From: Chlorocebus sabaeus
Taxonomy: Eukaryota > Chordata > Mammalia > Primates > Cercopithecidae
Assembly (NCBI RefSeq): GCF_047675955.1
Contig: NC_132915.1
Span: 15,294,766 to 15,358,765, forward strand
Length of the DNA: 64,000 nucleotides
Direction: 5' to 3'
Positions 60,939 to 64,000 of this stretch are shown here, piece after piece (within the stretch, counting starts at the first letter, position 1; the number at the start of each line of letters is the position of its first letter). Position numbers and translations under genes: made by a program. The notes under the pieces were generated by a model that made no database searches, was not told the DNA's origin, and saw only the letters and a list, made by a program, of their open reading frames with translations.

Positions 60939-61162
60939 ACATTGGGTACTCATGAACATAAAGATGGCAGCAATAAAAATGAGGGACTACTGCAGGGAAG
61001 AAAGAGAGGTGAGCAAAGTTTGAGTAACTATTATGTATCATGCTCAGTACCTGGTTGATGGGATTCATACCCTAAACCTCAGTATCACACAATATACCCA
61101 AGTAACAAACCTGCACATGTGCCCTCTGCATCTAAAATAAAAACTAAAAAAAAAAAAAAAAA
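59171..61162 (+). mobile_element. 5'-truncated L1 (L1PB/L1MA grade), sense
   Basis: It begins inside the reverse-transcriptase part of ORF2 (GATCCTATACCTAGAAAACC), continues through distal ORF2 and the 3'UTR (AACAAACCTGCACATGTGCC) and ends in an A17 tail at 61146-61162. AAAAT-rich (59370-59396) and CAAAA-rich (60461-60500) expansions sit inside. No target duplication was recognised. The tail abuts another, older L1 end. Confidence 0.92.
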
Positions 61163-61545
61163 TGGTATATATGTACAATGGAATAGTATTCAGTCACAAA
61201 AAAGGAATCACATACTGATAAATGCTGCAATGTGGATGGATCTCAGAAACATTATACTAAGTAAAAGAAGACAAACACAAAAGGTCACATATTGCATTAA
61301 TCCATTTATATGAAATATTAAGAACAAGTAAATTCATAGAGACAGAACACAGATTAGTGGTTGCCAGTGACTGAGAGGAAAGAGAAATGGAGAGTAACTG
61401 GTTAATGGGTATAGTGTTTCCTTTTAGGGTGACAAAAATGTTTTGGAACTAGATTATGAGCATTAAAAAATGCCACTGAATTGTTTACTTTAAAATGGTT
61501 ACTTTCATATTATGTGAATTTTGATTCCATAAAAGTTTTTAGACA
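61163..61545 (+). mobile_element. older L1M 3' end, sense
   Basis: TGGTATATATGTACAATGGA, TATTCAGTCACAAAAAAGGA, AACACAAAAGGTCACATATT, ATTAGTGGTTGCCAGTGAC and ACTGAATTGTTTACTTTAAA follow the 3' end of L1MB/L1MC-type elements. It overlaps the same part of L1 as 60775-60850, so it is a separate copy and not a continuation. Confidence 0.8.
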
Positions 61546-61794
61546 AAAAGAAGAGTTTGAAAAGACAGCTTTATTTCTGTATCTAGAATACTTTAAGTCA
61601 CTACAGTAATAATTTCACTTCATAATCAGTAATTTGTTAAGGATTTATCTTGCTATTGCTTTTGACAATCATACAAGGCAATTTGTTAAGATGACCTTTG
61701 ATTTTTTGATATTTAAATATGAAGGAAAATTCTGCTCTAGTATTTTGAAGAATAGTGTTGCCAGCTGATCTTCAGTACTTCACATACACAGATC

Positions 61795-62134
61795 TGTGTT
61801 AGTCCATTTTCACACTGCTGATAAAGACATACACAAGACTGGGAAGAAAAAGAGGTTTAATGGACTTACAGTTTAACATGGGTGGGGTGGCCTCACAATC
61901 ATGGCAAAAGGCAAGGAGGAGCAAGGCACATCTTCCACGGATGGTGGCAGGCAAAGAGAGAGAGAGCTTGTGCAGGGAAACTCCTGTTTCTAAAACCATA
62001 AGATCTTGTGAAACTTATTCACTATCATGAGAACAGCATGGGAAAGACCTACTGCCTGGATTCAATTACCTCCCACTGGATGGGAGTTATAATTCAAAAT
62101 GAGATTTGGGTGGGGTCACAGCCAAACCATATCA
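61795..62134 (-). mobile_element. THE1/MST-type MaLR 3' LTR (antisense element)
   Basis: The plus strand reads TGTGTTAGTCCATTTTCAC to CAGCCAAACCATATCA, the reverse complement of a TG...CA LTR. It is 340 bases, near the family's usual length of about 350. A polyadenylation-type AATAAA is not needed in this orientation and was not assessed. The block corresponding to AATTACCC near the LTR end is missing in both LTRs, so the loss predates insertion. Confidence 0.9.
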
Positions 62135-63718
62135 TTCTACCCCGGGCCCTCCAAAATTTCATGTCCCTTTCACATTTCAAAACCAATCATTCCTTCACAA
62201 CAGTCATTTCAGCATTAACTCAAAAGTCCACAGTCCAATGTCTCATCTAAGACAAAGCAATTCACTTCTGCCTATGAGCCTATAAAATCAAAAGCAAGTT
62301 ACTTACTTCCTAAATACTGTGGAAGTACAGACATTGGGTAAAAACACCCATTCCAAATAGGAAAAACTGGCTAAAACAAAAGGGCTACAGGGCCCATGCA
62401 GTCCAAAATCCAGAAGGGCAGTCAAATCTCAAAGCTCCAAAATGATCTCTTTTGACACCATGTCTCATACTCAGGTCATGCTGACACAAGAGGTGGGTTC
62501 CCATGGTTCAGGGCAGCTTGGCCCCTGTGGCTTTGCAAGGTACAGCCTCCCTCCTGGCTAATTTTACAGGCTGGCATTGAATGTCTGTGGCTTTTCCAGG
62601 TGCACTGTACAAGCTATCAGTGGATCTAGCATTCTGGGGTCTGGAGGATGGTAGCCCTCTTCTCACAGCTCCACTAGGCAGTGCCTCAGGAAGGACTCTG
62701 TGTTGGGGCTCTTATCCCACATTTCCTTTTCATACTTCCCTAGCAGAGGTTCGCCATGAGAACTTGGTCCCTACAGCAAACTTATGCCTGGGCATCTATG
62801 TGTTTCCATACCTCTTCTGAAATCTAGGTGGAGGTTTCCAAACCCCAATTCTTGACTTCTGAGCACTCTCAGGCTCAATGTCCTGTGGAAGCTGCCGAGG
62901 CTTGGGGCTTCAACCCTCTGAAGTCATGGATTGAGCTCTATGTTGTCCCCGTTCAGTCAAGGCTGGAATAGCTAGGACACAGGGCACCAAGTCCCTAGAC
63001 TGCACACAGCACAGGGACTCTGGACCCAGCCCATGAAACCAGTTTTTCCTCCTAGGCCTCCAGGCCTGTGATGGGAGGGGCTGCTGTGAAGACTTCTGAC
63101 ATGCCCTGGAGACATTTTTCCCATTGTCTTAGGGATTAAAAATCAGCTCCTTGTTACTTACGCAAATTTACGCAGCTGGCTTGAATTTCTCCTCAGAAAA
63201 TGGGATTTCTTTTCTATCACATTATCAGGCTGCAAATTTTCTTAACTTTTATGTTCTGCTTCCCTTACAAACTGAGTATCTTTAACAGTACCCAAGTCAC
63301 TTCTTGAATGCTTTGCTGCTTAGAAACATCTTCTGCCAGATACCCTAAATCATCTCTCTCAAGTTGAAAGTTCCACGAATCTCTAGCACAGGGGCAAAAT
63401 GTCACCAATCTTTGCTAAATTTGCTAAAACATTTAGCAAAAACATAGCAAAAGGTAGCATGAGTCACCTCTGCTCCAGTTCCCAACAAGTTCCTTATTGC
63501 CATCTGAGGCCACTTCAGCCTGGATTTTATTGTCCATATTGCTATCAGCATTTTGGGCAAAGCCATTCAACAAGTCTGCAGGGTTCCAAACTTTCCCACA
63601 TTTTTGTGTCATCTTCTGAGCTCTCCAAACTCTTCCAAACTCTGCCTGTTACCCAGTTTGCTTCCACATTTTCAGGTATCATTTCAGCAGCACCCTACTC
63701 TACTGGTATCAATTTACT
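62135..63718 (-). mobile_element. THE1/MST-type internal region (non-autonomous ERVL-MaLR)
   Basis: About 1.58 kb, the usual size for this internal region. On the minus strand a purine-rich tract directly before the 3' LTR (62135-62160) fits a polypurine tract. Landmarks include CCTCTGAAGTCATGG (62919), CTGGAGACATTTTTCCCATT (63106) and TTTTGGGCAAAGCCATTC (63551). Frames up to 108 codons (63399-63725, +) lie on the strand opposite to the element and are chance. No gag-like frame remains open. The element is ancient and defective. Confidence 0.88.
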
Positions 63719-64000
63719 GTGTTAGTCTGTTTTCATGCTGCTGATAAAGACATACCTGAGACTAGGAAGAAAAAGAGGTTTAATGGATTTACAGTTCCAC
63801 ATGACTGGGGAGGCCTCACAATCATGGCTAAAAGCAAGGAGAAGAAAGTCATGTCTTATGTGGATGGTGGCAGGCAGAGAGAGAGCTTGTGCAGGGAAAC
63901 TCTCATTTTTGAAACCATCAGATCTCCTAAGACTTATTCACTATCACGAGAAGAGCATGTGAAAAACCTGCCTCCATGATTCAATTACCTCCTACTGGGT
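63719..64000 (-). mobile_element. THE1/MST-type MaLR 5' LTR, cut by window end
   Basis: The plus strand starts TGTGTTAGTCTGTTTTCATG and is collinear with 61795 onward. 282 of about 340 bases are in the window. By eye roughly 40 positions differ between the two LTRs over this length, consistent with an insertion tens of millions of years old. Confidence 0.9.

Noticed and set aside
63399..63725. 108-codon plus-strand frame near the window end
   Set aside because: It lies on the strand opposite to the THE1/MST element that occupies the whole stretch.
1..64000. tRNA, snRNA, Y RNA, 7SK or microRNA-like genes
   Set aside because: No promoter boxes or known sequence signatures were recognised on reading both strands. 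Only 7SL-derived Alu and tRNA-derived MIR are present.
1..64000. A novel multi-gene system
   Set aside because: No intact gene is visible. Everything with protein similarity is a decayed retrotransposon frame.

Overview
The window is ordinary primate nuclear DNA: AT-rich, gene-free as far as the sequence shows, and densely populated with retrotransposon copies. I found no exon with splice sites that I could defend, no structural RNA gene, no CpG island and no intact protein-coding gene. All open frames are short (about 138 codons at most). Those with recognisable protein content are translations of Alu or L1 sequence. The many Alu copies and L1 copies of the L1PA/L1P grade mark the host as a simian primate. 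One young, well preserved Alu (41831-42126, perfect 15-base target duplication) carries bases I associate with Old World monkey AluY (AluYR-type) rather than human AluY, so a macaque, baboon or vervet-like genome is my best guess. This rests on remembered family consensus, not on a search.

Layout. 1-8150: mostly old unique sequence with an antisense L2 relic (815-1320), one AluS, two MIR pieces with a GAT microsatellite, and a MER5-type MITE. 8154-12320: a cluster of four Alus in mixed orientation, followed by a 5'-truncated antisense L1 whose target duplication lies outside an 18-base extra segment, suggesting a small 3' transduction. 12321-21050: mainly unique or very old sequence with a perfect 43-base tandem duplication at 19400-19489. 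21055-32400: L2 relic, then a sense L1 head (5'UTR, ORF1, start of ORF2) with no tail, unique DNA, a TG-rich tract, a possible solo LTR, and a 4.7-kb antisense L1 with an internal deletion. 32400-42142: MITEs, MIR, L2, an old L1M piece, MER5A and the young AluY. 42142-46274: 4 kb almost free of interspersed repeats, with homeodomain-like and paired TGACAGCTGT motifs, the best candidate for regulatory DNA. 46275-57410: AluJ, L2, a Tigger-type MITE, MER5 copies (one carrying a tiny nested L1 insertion), three more Alus and a free left Alu monomer. 59171-64000: a sense L1P 3' half abutting an older L1M 3' end, then an antisense THE1/MST-type LTR retrotransposon with both LTRs, the outer one cut by the window edge.

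Nothing here works together as a genetic system. The window records successive insertions, and the interest lies in unusual insertion structures and in possible conserved non-coding elements. I found no sign of an undescribed multi-gene system.
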